Below are positions 19,716-28,814 of a DNA stretch of 64,000 nucleotides, piece after piece. This DNA comes from Candidatus Binatia bacterium (lineage in GTDB: Bacteria; Desulfobacterota; Binatia; HRBIN30): NCBI GenBank assembly GCA_026415395.1, contig JAOAHD010000007.1, positions 310,001-374,000 on the forward strand, read 5' to 3'. The first letter of the stretch is position 1. The number at the start of each line of letters is the position of its first letter. The position numbers and the translations under genes are program-made. The notes under the pieces are model-generated. The model saw only the letters and a program-made list of their open reading frames with translations. It was not told where the DNA came from and searched no databases.

Positions 19716-20909
19716 TCAATATACTGAGAACTCGCCCTGGACGAGGGAGTGCCAATACTCGGGCAGGCACGCTAGTTCCGCAGCGACCAGCTGCTGAATC
19801 GAATGCTGGATTTCCGCAACCCTGCATCCGTGTGCAGGCAGCACTTGAACGCTGACCCATGGTTGGACAATAGGCTCGCCGATCCGTGTGGCTAGCGAAA
19901 CGTAGACCTCCAAAAGCTCCGGATGTCGGGTGTGAATGCGCTCAGCCAGCCGTTGGCTGGCAACGCTGTAGATCTTGCCGACGTGAGCCACTGGGTTCTT
20001 GCCGGGCGCAGCTTCTCCGCCAACGGGTCGGGCAAACGCGATAAACCCGTAAGTGCGGTTTCCGCGGCCAACTTGCCCTGAGTCGGCATCTTCTGCGGAG
20101 GTGCCGGTCAGCGTAAGGTACAACCCGTCCGCACCTCGCCCGCGTTGGTCCAGGGTGTTGAGGCGCACGTCGATCTCCAAGTCGGCACCAGTGAAGCGGG
20201 AATGCAACGCGTGAAGCACTTCTTCCTTGCGGCGAAAATAAGTCGACTCCGAGTCGATCGCCTCGCATTGGAACGGCATCGCAACAGTTAGCTCGACGCG
20301 TGCATCAGTGCGAACGGCAAAAACCTTCAGGTCTTGCCCGGTATCGGGAAACCGCTGTTTGAATTCCTCACTGTTCAAAAACGCGACGACTCCACGTGTC
20401 AAAGCCTCGGTTGGCGTGAAGGGAGCAAATCCGACCGCTCCGGACGTGTCGTTGGAAATTATTTCTTCGGCGCGACGGTAGATCCTGCGCAGCGGGGTCG
20501 ACCCGGGTGCCAGCACCGGATGCAAGGTCAGCTCGTGGCGGAGCCGCACTTTAGGCAAATGCCGCTCGAGCCAATCGGACACGGCGCGTTCCAAAGTTTC
20601 GATAACTGGTAGTGCCGTGCTTTCGATGGAAAAGGTGGCTCGGTCGCCCACAAACAGGCGCATCGGCTGAAGTATCCGGCCGGAGAGGAAGGTCTTCTCG
20701 CATTGGCCGGCCGCGAGCAGCGCCTTATCGACATTGTAGTGAGCCACAAATCCAAGGTGTTGGAAGTACATCCGAGCCAGCTCGACCGAGATTGCTTCCA
20801 CCAATGCATCGCACAAAGTGTCGGGGTGGCCGATTCCCTTGACCTCGACGAGCTCTCGGCGACGCTGGGCAATTGGACGTTGTTCGAGGCATTCGAAGGC
20901 GAAACGCAT
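19716..20909 (-). CDS. methionine adenosyltransferase, archaeal type
   Basis: Makes S-adenosylmethionine from methionine and ATP. The 397-residue protein belongs to the archaeal MAT family, not the common bacterial MetK: VEVKGIGHPDTLCDALVEAIS near 22, HYNVDKALL near 57, GQCEKTFLSGRI near 68, ISNDTSGAVGFAP near 150 and RGNRTYGFIAFARPVGGEAAPGKNP near 285. ATG at 20909 has a GTGGAG site, which favours it over the GTG fifteen bases upstream. Archaeal-type MAT is scattered in bacteria. Whether a MetK copy also exists cannot be told from this window. Confidence 0.9.
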   Translation of the reverse strand: MRFAFECLEQRPIAQRRRELVEVKGIGHPDTLCDALVEAISVELARMYFQHLGFVAHYNVDKALLAAGQCEKTFLSGRILQPMRLFVGDRATFSIESTALPVIETLERAVSDWLERHLPKVRLRHELTLHPVLAPGSTPLRRIYRRAEEIISNDTSGAVGFAPFTPTEALTRGVVAFLNSEEFKQRFPDTGQDLKVFAVRTDARVELTVAMPFQCEAIDSESTYFRRKEEVLHALHSRFTGADLEIDVRLNTLDQRGRGADGLYLTLTGTSAEDADSGQVGRGNRTYGFIAFARPVGGEAAPGKNPVAHVGKIYSVASQRLAERIHTRHPELLEVYVSLATRIGEPIVQPWVSVQVLPAHGCRVAEIQHSIQQLVAAELACLPEYWHSLVQGEFSVY

Positions 20910-21248
20910 GAAACTCCACCTCACCGCGAGCTTGCTCGAACGGAACCAGAACTCAAATGGCCGCTAGCAGCAACGCTTCGCGAAGCTACCTTAAGAAAAG
21001 CGGGCTGGCTAGATCTTCGGCCACCGGCGAGCCCGCGACGAGGACTGGGGGGTATCCGAAAAATGCCGCTGCCCGTCGGTATTGGAAGCGCCACGTACGT
21101 CGTCGTCCTTTCAGGGATATGGTTTGGCATCTTACGAAGGTTCTATGCTTGCGCCTCTGCTTGGGGCGCCAGACCATGAGCCGCGGCGGTAAACTCGTTG
21201 TTCCCAACTGCAGCGTACAGTACTAGGAAAAACGAGCCGCGGGTGACG
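20910..21248. promoter_or_regulatory. divergent intergenic region with a 12-bp palindrome
   Basis: The 339 bp between the divergent MAT and rfbB genes must carry both promoters. A perfect palindrome GCTTCGCGAAGC lies at 20975-20986, within 70 bp of the MAT start, and could be an operator. No convincing -35/-10 pair was found on either strand. No gene is seen. Confidence 0.35.
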
Positions 21249-22343
21249 ATGGCAATGCCGGGTCGATGTATTCTTGTTTGCGGTGGCGCTGGATTCATCG
21301 GGACGAACTTCGTTCGTTTGGCCGTGGAGCGGGGCGCCGCGAAGGTGGTCATTCTCGACAAGCTGACGTATGCAGGCAATGCGGGCAATGTGCCACAACA
21401 TCCTCGCGTGATATTCGTGCGCGGTGACATCGGCGACCGGGAGCTCGTCCAAACCTTGCTGGCCGAACACCAGCCTGTTTGGGTGGTGAATTTCGCTGCG
21501 GAAACCCATGTGGACCGCTCGATCGATTGGCCAGAGCCCTTCGTGCGGACGAACATCGACGGTACATTCGGGTTGCTCGAATCTGTACGGCGGTATTGGT
21601 CATCGCTGCCCGGTGGGACCAAGGAGCGCTTCCGTTTTCTCCAAGTATCGACGGACGAGGTTTACGGCAGCATTCCTGATGGGGAGCGAGCAAGTGAGGA
21701 GCGTGCGTATCGGCCGAACTCTCCGTACGCTGCTTCCAAGGCTGCGGGGGACCATTTGGCACGGGCTTACTACGTCACTTACGGGGTTCCCGTGCTGATC
21801 ACGAATTCGTCAAACAACTTCGGGCCGTTCCAGTACCCCGAGAAGCTGATTCCTCTCATGATTCTCAATGCCTTGGACGGCCGTGATCTGCCCATCTACG
21901 GGGATGGCGGCAATGTGCGCGACTGGATGTACGTTGCCGATCATTGCGAGGCGCTCCTTCGTGTTTTGGAGCACGGAGCCGCTGGTGCGCAGTACAACGT
22001 CGGAGCAGGGAATGAGCGTACAAACTTGGAGGTGGTGGACTCGCTGTGCGCAGCCTTGGAGGAGCTGTTTCCGGCACGAACCAATCCCCATTTACAAGCG
22101 CGCGGGTTTGCTGCGTACGAGCAACTCAAAGTTTTCGTCGAAGACCGGCCTGGGCATGATCGACGTTATGCGTTGGACTCGAGCCGCCTGCGTCGTGAAC
22201 TCGGATGGCAGCCTCAGTACGATTTCCTCGCTGGGTTGCGGGAGACGGTGCGCTGGTATTTCGCTCATCGCGACTGGTGCGCTGCGGTTCTTGCAGGACG
22301 ATATGACCGACAACGCCTGGGCCTGAGTGCCTCTCGTTCGTGA
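21249..22343 (+). CDS. rfbB: dTDP-glucose 4,6-dehydratase
   Basis: An extended SDR that makes dTDP-4-keto-6-deoxyglucose for deoxysugars of surface polysaccharides. It has 364 residues from ATG 21249: cofactor motif [16 protein letters not shown] near 47, [12 protein letters not shown] near 84, catalytic STDEVYG near 132 and [10 protein letters not shown] near 156, then SSNNFGPFQ and [10 protein letters not shown]. Start choice is uncertain: an in-frame GTG lies six bases earlier and neither has a strong ribosome site. It is coupled to rfbA by a 4-bp overlap. Confidence 0.93.
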   Translation: MAMPGRCILVCGGAGFIGTNFVRLAVERGAAKVVILDKLTYAGNAGNVPQHPRVIFVRGDIGDRELVQTLLAEHQPVWVVNFAAETHVDRSIDWPEPFVRTNIDGTFGLLESVRRYWSSLPGGTKERFRFLQVSTDEVYGSIPDGERASEERAYRPNSPYAASKAAGDHLARAYYVTYGVPVLITNSSNNFGPFQYPEKLIPLMILNALDGRDLPIYGDGGNVRDWMYVADHCEALLRVLEHGAAGAQYNVGAGNERTNLEVVDSLCAALEELFPARTNPHLQARGFAAYEQLKVFVEDRPGHDRRYALDSSRLRRELGWQPQYDFLAGLRETVRWYFAHRDWCAAVLAGRYDRQRLGLSASRS

Positions 22344-23230
22344 GGGTAGCTGTGCGTAAGGGAATTCTGCTTGCTGGTGGCAGCGGAACTCGTTTGTACC
22401 CCGTAACTCGAGCCATCAGCAAGCAGCTGGTGCCGGTCTACGACAAGCCGCTGGTGTATTATCCGCTTTCGACGTTGATGCTCGCCGGCTTGCGCGAGAT
22501 ACTCCTGATCAGCACGGCCGAGGACCTTCCCCTTTATCGCCGCTTATTGGGCGACGGTGCTTGGCTTGGTTTGAGGATCGACTATGCCGTGCAGGAGAGG
22601 CCGGAAGGGATCGCGCAAGCGCTGCTGATTGCGGAAGAGTTCCTCGCCGGTGCTTCTTGCGCGTTGGCTTTGGGCGACAATGTATTTTATGGGCATGGGT
22701 TGCCCGATTTGCTGCGGCGCGCGGCCGCCCGCGAGCAAGGCGCGACGATCTTCGCTTACTGGGTGCGGGATCCAGAACGGTACGGCGTGGTGGAGTTTGA
22801 TGAACAGGGTGTGGCGGTTGCCATCCAAGAAAAGCCGCATGCTCCGAAAAGCAATTATGCGGTGACGGGGCTGTATTTTTACGATAGTCGGGCTCCGAGA
22901 TTTGCCCGCGGGCTGCGGCCGTCGGCGCGGGGAGAATTAGAAATCACGGACCTCAACCGTGTTTACTTGGAAGAGGGCTCTCTCATCGTCGAGCGTTTGG
23001 GACGTGGTTTCGCTTGGCTCGACACGGGCACGCACGAAGCGCTCCTGCAAGCGGCAAACTTCATTCAAGCCATCGAAGAAAGGCAAGGGCTCAAGGTGGC
23101 CTGCTTGGAGGAGATTGCCTACCGGCTCGGTTACATCGACCGGGAGCAACTGCAGGAGCTTGCACGCGACATGGGCGACAGTGTTTACGGCCGCTACCTG
23201 GCGCGGCTGATCGAGCAGGGCCTGCACTAG
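22340..23230 (+). CDS. rfbA: glucose-1-phosphate thymidylyltransferase
   Basis: Forms dTDP-glucose from dTTP and glucose-1-phosphate, the step before RfbB. The 296 residues have the nucleotidyltransferase signature [56 protein letters not shown] near 113 and [19 protein letters not shown] near 165. The GTG start overlaps the rfbB stop (GTGA). rfbC and rfbD for dTDP-rhamnose are not nearby, so the final sugar is unknown. Confidence 0.94.
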   Translation: MRVAVRKGILLAGGSGTRLYPVTRAISKQLVPVYDKPLVYYPLSTLMLAGLREILLISTAEDLPLYRRLLGDGAWLGLRIDYAVQERPEGIAQALLIAEEFLAGASCALALGDNVFYGHGLPDLLRRAAAREQGATIFAYWVRDPERYGVVEFDEQGVAVAIQEKPHAPKSNYAVTGLYFYDSRAPRFARGLRPSARGELEITDLNRVYLEEGSLIVERLGRGFAWLDTGTHEALLQAANFIQAIEERQGLKVACLEEIAYRLGYIDREQLQELARDMGDSVYGRYLARLIEQGLH

Positions 23231-23335
23231 GAGGCAATGACGGGGCTTCATGTTGCCGTGGTACGGAGCCCTTGGGTGAGCCCGGCGCCAAAAGTTGTGC
23301 GCCGGCGCTCTTGCATCAACGATGCTAAAGGAGGC

Positions 23336-23394
23336 GCGCAAAACATTTTGCGCCGCTACCACTTCCCCTCCCTGTAAGAATCGATACGTATACT
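23336..23394 (+). promoter_or_regulatory. palindrome and -10 element upstream of the superoxide dismutase gene
   Basis: A perfect inverted repeat GCGCAAAA-CA-TTTTGCGC spans 23336-23353, and a good -10 hexamer TATACT lies at 23389-23394, 27 bp before the start codon. No good -35 hexamer is seen at the right distance, so the promoter may need an activator, and the palindrome is a natural candidate for its site. Inferred from sequence only. Confidence 0.4.
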
Positions 23395-23420
23395 CCGACG
23401 AACGGAAAGGAGCACACAGT

Positions 23421-24038
23421 ATGGCTTACGAAGTACAAGTCGGTTTGCGCCCGAGGGATCTTCATGGAATTTCGGAAGAGCAGATCGCTCAGCATTGGAA
23501 GCTGTACGAAGGCTATGTTGCCCAGGTGAATGCCTTGCGCTCCGAGCTCGAAGGTTTGCGGCGCGAGGGGAAAGGGAACACCGTGCAGTACGCGGATCGG
23601 CGGCGTCGCCTTGGGTTCGAGTACAATGGCATGGTGCTGCATGAGTATTACTTCGGCAACCTCAAGGCAGACGTGGACGAGTTGCGCGAGTCCAGCGAGC
23701 TCTACAAACTGTTGGTTGCACAGTTTGGTGGGTTCGATCAGTTCCGAGATGATTTCGTCGCGTGTGGGGCGACGCGGTCCATTGGCTGGGCAATCTTGGC
23801 GTTCGACCCGCAAGTCGGTACGGTCAACAATCATTTTGTGCAGATCCACGAGGAGGGAAACGTTGCTGGTTTTGTTCCCCTCCTCGTGATGGATGTTTGG
23901 GAGCACGCGTATATGGTCGATTATGGCGCGACAGGCCGCCCCCAGTACATGCAAGCATTTTGGCGGAATGTGAATTGGCCAGTTGTTGAGAAACGGTTCG
24001 TCGACGCCGTGAGGGGAGTGATTCCCCGCAGATGCTGA
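23421..24038 (+). CDS. iron/manganese-type superoxide dismutase
   Basis: Converts superoxide to peroxide and oxygen. The 205 residues carry four likely metal ligands: H25 (QIAQHWKLYEGYV), H74 (LHEYYFGNL), D158 and H162 (MDVWEHAYMVDYG). The N-terminal helix is divergent: the usual HHxxY motif is replaced by HWKLYEGY, and a charged linker follows, so metal preference cannot be judged. GGAAAGGAG precedes ATG 23421. It stands alone between rfbA and the PI-PLC-like gene. Confidence 0.88.
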   Translation: MAYEVQVGLRPRDLHGISEEQIAQHWKLYEGYVAQVNALRSELEGLRREGKGNTVQYADRRRRLGFEYNGMVLHEYYFGNLKADVDELRESSELYKLLVAQFGGFDQFRDDFVACGATRSIGWAILAFDPQVGTVNNHFVQIHEEGNVAGFVPLLVMDVWEHAYMVDYGATGRPQYMQAFWRNVNWPVVEKRFVDAVRGVIPRRC

Positions 24039-24109
24039 CTGACCGAAAGAGGGGACTGGCGATTGAATTTCTGTTAGGGTAGATGCGTCTTGTCCAGTTG
24101 TGCCGGTGA

Positions 24110-24227
24110 CTGCGGGTTTCCCGCAGGGCGGTTTGTGGAGTGCCTCCTTGGCCGTTGCCCCCCGGCCTGAAATGCTCCGCAAGCCGTGTGGCGCGGGTTG
24201 CGGTTGGCCCGTTACCGCGACCCGCGC
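24110..24227 (+). other. two strong inverted repeats in the sod/PI-PLC gap
   Basis: In the 353-bp gap 24039-24391 a perfect hairpin CTGCGGG-TTT-CCCGCAG lies at 24110-24126, and a 13-bp stem with one G-U pair (24191-24203 with 24215-24227, 11-base loop) follows. Neither has a T-run, so they are not clean intrinsic terminators; they may end or stabilise the sod transcript, or fold in the leader of the next gene. The rest of the gap shows nothing recognisable. Confidence 0.45.
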
Positions 24228-24391
24228 TGCCCCGGCAACCGTTTACCTACAGCTGGTCATTGTGGCTGCGAACGGGCTGGTGACGCAGTCAGACCGAGAG
24301 CCCGCTCTCCTAGAATTGCCGAGCACTGGCGGCCGAGGTAGTCGGTGGTGGGTTGAATGTAGGCGGGGCGCCGGGGTAAGCAGGCGGCCGC

Positions 24392-25567
24392 ATGGTCCAA
24401 ATGAGTCGGTGCGGTGCGCGGCTTTTGGTTCTGAGTGTCTTGCTTCCCGTCCTATTCACCTTGGGTGGTTGTGGCGATGATGGCGAAACCGCACAACGCT
24501 GGCCTTACCTGCGGGACCACGAGCTGCGGTTGAACCACTTCCAAGTCATCGGCACTCACAACAGTTACCACATTGAGCCGCGTCCAGCTTTAATGGAGTA
24601 CTTGCTGCGCCGGTTAGGATCTTTGGCCGAGGGCTTCCAGTACAGCCATATTCCTCTGTGGCAGCAGTTCGAGCAGCAGGGGGTGAGGCAGATCGAGCTG
24701 GACGTTTTTGCCGATCCCCGAGGTGGTTTGTTCTCGCACCGTGCCGGACTTGCATTGATTCGCGAAGATCCGGACGCAGGAATTCCACAATTGCTCGAAC
24801 CAGGGTTCAAGGTGCTGCACGTACAAGATATCGACTTCGAGAGTACGTGTTGGACCTTGGTAGAGTGCTTGCAGGAGGTGAAGCGCTGGTCGGACGAGCA
24901 TCCCCGCCACATGCCGCTGATGGTTTTGATCGAAGCGAAGGACGAGTGGATTCCTGTGGCTGGTTCGGCCGTCCCGGTGCCGATTGGCGAGGCTGAGCTA
25001 GACGCACTGGATGCGGAAATTCGCTCGGTGTTCCCCGAGGAACAATTGATTACTCCGGATTTTGTGCGCGGTGACCGGCCGACGCTGGAAGACGCCGTAC
25101 GCAACGTTGGCTGGCCGACATTGGGTGAGAGCAGGGGCAAGGTGATGTTTTGCCTCGATAACGGGGGTGCGGTGCGGGCGGCGTACCTTGCGGCCCACCC
25201 TTCCCTTCTTGGGAGGGTGATGTTTGTGAGTGCTGGTCCGAGCGAGGCGGAGGCTGGCTTCATCAAGCTAAACGATCCGATCGGCGACTTCGACACGATT
25301 CGTGACATGGTGGCGCGAGGGTTTGTCGTCCGCACGCGTGCAGACGCGGACACAGTAGAGGCTCGCACCGGTAATACCGAGCCGCGCGATCGGGCGCTGG
25401 CAAGCGGGGCTCAGTGGGTCAGTACGGATTACCCTGTTCCGGATACCCGTTGGGGGCACGGGTACGTGGCGTCGATCCCCGGAGGCACGCCCGCGCGGTG
25501 TAACCCTGTGGTGGCGCCGGCAGACTGCGAGCCCACGCAAATCGAGCACCCGCTGTTTCTGCAATGA
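24392..25567 (+). CDS. PI-PLC-like phosphodiesterase lipoprotein
   Basis: The 391-residue envelope protein has a hydrophobic leader ending in a lipobox (TLGGC, Cys27). The mature part resembles calcium-dependent phosphatidylinositol-specific phospholipase C of the TIM-barrel type: QVIGTHNSYHIEP near 50 with the catalytic His-Asn, ELDVFAD near 100 (metal ligands), FSHRAG with a second His, and VLIEAKDEW near 178. C-terminal SGAQWVSTDYPVPD near 350 matches the barrel's end. Real substrate (phosphoinositides or other glycerophosphodiesters) is unknown. It is followed after 33 bp by an LLM gene. Confidence 0.8.
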   Translation: MVQMSRCGARLLVLSVLLPVLFTLGGCGDDGETAQRWPYLRDHELRLNHFQVIGTHNSYHIEPRPALMEYLLRRLGSLAEGFQYSHIPLWQQFEQQGVRQIELDVFADPRGGLFSHRAGLALIREDPDAGIPQLLEPGFKVLHVQDIDFESTCWTLVECLQEVKRWSDEHPRHMPLMVLIEAKDEWIPVAGSAVPVPIGEAELDALDAEIRSVFPEEQLITPDFVRGDRPTLEDAVRNVGWPTLGESRGKVMFCLDNGGAVRAAYLAAHPSLLGRVMFVSAGPSEAEAGFIKLNDPIGDFDTIRDMVARGFVVRTRADADTVEARTGNTEPRDRALASGAQWVSTDYPVPDTRWGHGYVASIPGGTPARCNPVVAPADCEPTQIEHPLFLQ

Positions 25568-25600
25568 CTGTTGGTCTGATCACACGTCGGGGAGGAAAGA

Positions 25601-26599
25601 ATGCGCTTTAGAATTGGTATCGTGCCGTTTTGGAAGAACTACGATCGCCAGCTTGTGCTGCGCGCGGCGCAACTTGCGGACGATTTGGGCTACCACTCCA
25701 TCTGGATTCCAGAAGCGTGGGCTTACGAGCAGTTCCAACTGCTTGCGGAGATTGCGGTCCACACCAAAAGCTTGAAGCTGGCCACTGGCATCGTGAACAT
25801 CTTCAGCCGTTCGGCGGCGCTCATTGCAATGAGTGCCGCCACGTTGGACGAAATTTCGTCCGGCCGTGCCATCTTGGGTATGGGCACGAGCGGAAAGCTG
25901 GTGGTCGAGAATCTTCACGGGGTCAAGTATCGCAAGCCGCTGACCAGGATGAAGGAAACGATTCAAATCGTGCGCACGCTCTTGCGCGGCGAACGGTTGA
26001 GTCCTGAGGTCAGCACCCTGTTTCCGGTTCGGCATTTCAAGCTCGAAATGAAACCAGTGCGCCCCGATATCCCCATCTATATTGCGGCCCTTCAGGAAAA
26101 GGCCATTCGCCAGATTGGGGCGTTGGCTGACGGTTGGGTGCCGACGTTCTGGCCGTATCGACATTTTCGCACCGGGCTGCAGTGGATCGCTGAGGGGGCG
26201 CGGCAAGCGGGCCGGGATCCGAGGGCGATCGAGCTCGCGCCATTCGTCGGCATCGTGCCCTTAGAGGATCGCGAGGCGGCTCGGGCAATGCTCAAGCCCA
26301 CCGTGGCCTTCTATATCGGTGGCATGGGCACGTACTACTACGAAATGTTTTGCCGCTTTGGCTTTGCGGAGAATGCAACACGAGTGCGTGAGCTATACGC
26401 TCAAGGACGCCGCGCCGAGGCTGTGGCCGCCGTGGACGATGCCTTGATCGACGCGATCGCCATTTGTGGACCGGTCTCACACTGTAAGGAGCAAATGGCC
26501 GAGTGGGAGAAAGAAGGTGTGAATACCTTCCTCATGAACCTTCCCACCGGCGTGCCTTACGAGGTAACCGAGCAGCTATTGCGCACCATGGCAAGCTAA
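25601..26599 (+). CDS. LLM-class F420-type oxidoreductase
   Basis: The 332-residue luciferase-superfamily protein is close in layout to F420-dependent reductases of the methylene-H4MPT reductase type: FRIGIVPFW, GYHSIWIPEAW near 34, LATGIVNIFSRSAALIAMSAATLDE near 66, GRAILGMGTSG near 93 and PIYIAALQEKAIRQIGALADGW near 150. GGGAGGAAAGA precedes ATG 25601. Substrate unknown. A large repeat-filled gap begins right after its stop. Confidence 0.87.
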   Translation: MRFRIGIVPFWKNYDRQLVLRAAQLADDLGYHSIWIPEAWAYEQFQLLAEIAVHTKSLKLATGIVNIFSRSAALIAMSAATLDEISSGRAILGMGTSGKLVVENLHGVKYRKPLTRMKETIQIVRTLLRGERLSPEVSTLFPVRHFKLEMKPVRPDIPIYIAALQEKAIRQIGALADGWVPTFWPYRHFRTGLQWIAEGARQAGRDPRAIELAPFVGIVPLEDREAARAMLKPTVAFYIGGMGTYYYEMFCRFGFAENATRVRELYAQGRRAEAVAAVDDALIDAIAICGPVSHCKEQMAEWEKEGVNTFLMNLPTGVPYEVTEQLLRTMAS

Positions 26600-26639
26600 C
26601 CGCGCCGCGGGCTCTGGTAGGCCGGGTGCCGATCTCGGA

Positions 26640-27130
26640 GCGCGGTTCGCTGGCCCGGGGGCCCTCATGCATTCGTTCGTGGATCCCTCCAGGATTCCTC
26701 CAGAACGCCCAGGGTTTGTTCGTGGAGGTTTGTTCGTGGAGACGCACATCCTCCTTCATGTCTCCTTCTTCATTGATCTCCTCCATAGCCGCCCAAGAAA
26801 GCTTCGGGCAGATTTCCCTCACGGACACTCAAGCACTCTTTCATGGACACCCAAGAAAGCGTCGGCTGCTAACTCGCTAATTTGCTCGACATATCCCCGG
26901 TTCTAGCGGGCGGGCAGTCGCGGTCGGCAGGCTCGCCCGCGCCCGTTCATTCACATCCCTTCAAGATTGGTTCATAGACACCCACGTTTTCCCTCATGCA
27001 CACGTTTCCCTTCATGCACACCCATGTTCGTTTGTGGACACCCACGTTTTCTTTCGTGGGCACCCAAGTAAGCCTTCTCGTTCATGGACACCCAACGTTC
27101 TTGTTTGTGGGCACGCGGGAAAGGGTCTGC
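26640..27130 (+). repeat. repeat island B (TGGACACCCA words, plus orientation)
   Basis: No credible gene. Exact TGGACACCCA at 26843, 27035 and 27085, with close variants TAGACACCCACG near 26976, TGCACACCCATG near 27016 and TGGGCACCCAAG near 27058. Most copies are preceded by TTCRT or TTTGT and some are followed by CGTTTTC. Earlier, TTCGTGGA is repeated near 26680-26740. The copy at 27034 is CGTGG-ACAC-CCACG followed by TTTT. The first 40 bases of the gap (26600-26639) show nothing. Confidence 0.75.
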
Positions 27131-27469
27131 TGCGAACCCGCTGATGTTCGCCACGAATCTCCGGTCCGAGCCGAGACAGTTGGCGCGATGAGGGCGAAAG
27201 ATGTGGTCCGGGCGGTTGGTCGGCCTGCCAGGTCGGAGGACCGGACCCCTCAACCGTATGGAAGTCCAACAAAGTCTTCTGGGCTAACCCCTTAAAATTT
27301 GGTGACTCCGTCGCCAGTCAGCGGGGTCGCACACCAGTGGTCAAGTAGTCCGCGGATCGACGCTCCTTTGTGCCCGGCGCCGCGATTTCAGGGCCACACA
27401 TGAACCTTTCGGGGAGCCACCTCAGGGTCCCCGCCAATTTTTTGCCGGCTCCGGAACCTCTTGCCCCAT
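27131..27469. other. gene-free spacer between islands B and B2
   Basis: No gene, RNA gene or promoter recognised. Base composition is mixed, and neither the island core word nor an obvious local duplication is seen, so it separates two differently organised repeat islands. Confidence 0.4.
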
Positions 27470-28510
27470 CAATTCCTGGACACCCACGAAATCAGTTCCG
27501 GGAGACCCACGAAACGACCGTGAGCCGGCGGGTTGGGATTCCAGAGGCAATTCTTGGAGGCAATTCTTGGACATCCATAAAAGAATTCTTGAACACTCCC
27601 GAAACCACCGGGGCCCCCGCGTCGACATTCGAGCTCGCCCTGAGGCCAATTCGTGCACGTGGAAGGCCACCCGCTGGAGGTCGGTGTCCCTTGTTTTATT
27701 CCTAGCCTCCCGGACGTCCTGGGTACCCATGGCTTTTGTTCATGGACAGCCGCGTTTTCCTGTCATGGGTGTCCATGAAAATTGTGTGAAAATTGTGCCG
27801 GCCTCTCGCATTTGTGGGTGTCTAGTGCCGGGGCGTCCAGTGTCCGGCGCCTGGGTTTATGGATGATTCGTTTATGGACTCCAAGATTCGTTTATGGACC
27901 CCCACGTTTACCTTTGGTGGGTGTCCATCAATTGTGTTTGGTGGGTGTCCATCAATTGTGTTGGTGGGTGTCCATGAACTGGGCTGGTGGGTGTCCATGG
28001 ACTGTGATGGACTGTGGTAGGTGTCCGTGGACCGTCGCATTGGCCTGGGGCACTTGGCCTCTGGCATTTGTGGATGTCCACCGTTGGGGACTTTCGAGGG
28101 GATAGGCGTTTTTTTGGATGGGGCTTTTGGGGACAGCCACGTCTCCCTGTCGTGGGTGTCCACGGACTGTGTCTCCGTGGGTGTCCACGGACTGTGTCTC
28201 CACGGACTGTGTCTCCACGAACTGTGTCCATAGACTGTGCTTGGATTGTGGCACTTGGACTGTGGCATTTGTGGGTGACCAGTGTCGGCGAGTGTCGGGG
28301 GGCTTTGTCCGGGACCCTTGCAGGACCTTCGGGCTTTTGTCGGTGTCCAAGTATCCATTTATGGGTGTCCAGTGTCCGTCCTTTATGGGTGTCCAGTGTC
28401 CGTCCCAGTATTCGTCTAGGGTCCGTCCATTTGTGGGTGTCCACTGTCCGAGTGTTTGTGGGTGTCCACTGTCCGAGTGGGCGTCCAATGTCCAAGTGTG
28501 TGGCGGGGGG
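27470..28510 (-). repeat. repeat island B2 (mostly TGGGTGTCCA, i.e. minus orientation)
   Basis: The densest island. One plus-oriented core at 27477, then eleven exact TGGGTGTCCA at 27766, 27918, 27942, 27965, 27988, 28153, 28178, 28362, 28386, 28434 and 28459, plus many one-base variants. Spacing within runs is 23-25 bp, and the flanking words differ run by run: ATCAATTGTG, GTCCGTCCTTTA, CTGTCCGAGTG. The copy at 28178 forms a 6-bp stem, CCGTGG-GTGT-CCACGG. Open frames exist on both strands but show only repeat-derived Trp/Thr/Pro or Gly/His/Pro runs, so I do not call genes. Confidence 0.8.
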
Positions 28511-28814
28511 CGTCTCTAGGTGTTGTCGCGAGTCTCCTGACGGCGTTTATCTGTCACCCGGTAGTGCTGGCGAAACCGTCCTCAGCCGTTATGGCGTGCC
28601 CGGCACAATGAATGGGTGCAGGCAACCCTGGCGGGGCGCCCCCCCAATCACAGTGGAGACGGCGTGCGTAGACTTGCGCCCCAGCCGTCGCCGGGTTCGG
28701 GCCAGTTCGAGAAATTCTCACGAACCATCGATCGACGCTGACCCAGGGTAGCTAAGAGGCACTTCGTCTCCCGGCCTGCCCTTGGGGACTGCAGACCGGA
28801 CCGACGTGCCGCAC
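28511..28814. other. gene-free stretch downstream of spoVR
   Basis: About 300 bp between island B2 and the spoVR stop. It has runs of G and C (GGCGGGGCGCCCCCCC near 28632) but no clear terminator, gene or core word. Confidence 0.4.

Noticed and set aside
27470-28510. CRISPR array
   Set aside because: The constant word is only 10-12 bp, the intervening sequence is repeated rather than unique, and no cas genes are present.
26640-28510. DNA-uptake sequences as the explanation for the core word
   Set aside because: Uptake words are spread singly or as inverted pairs over a genome; here they are packed in direct orientation in islands and absent from most gene blocks. Not excluded, only less fitting.
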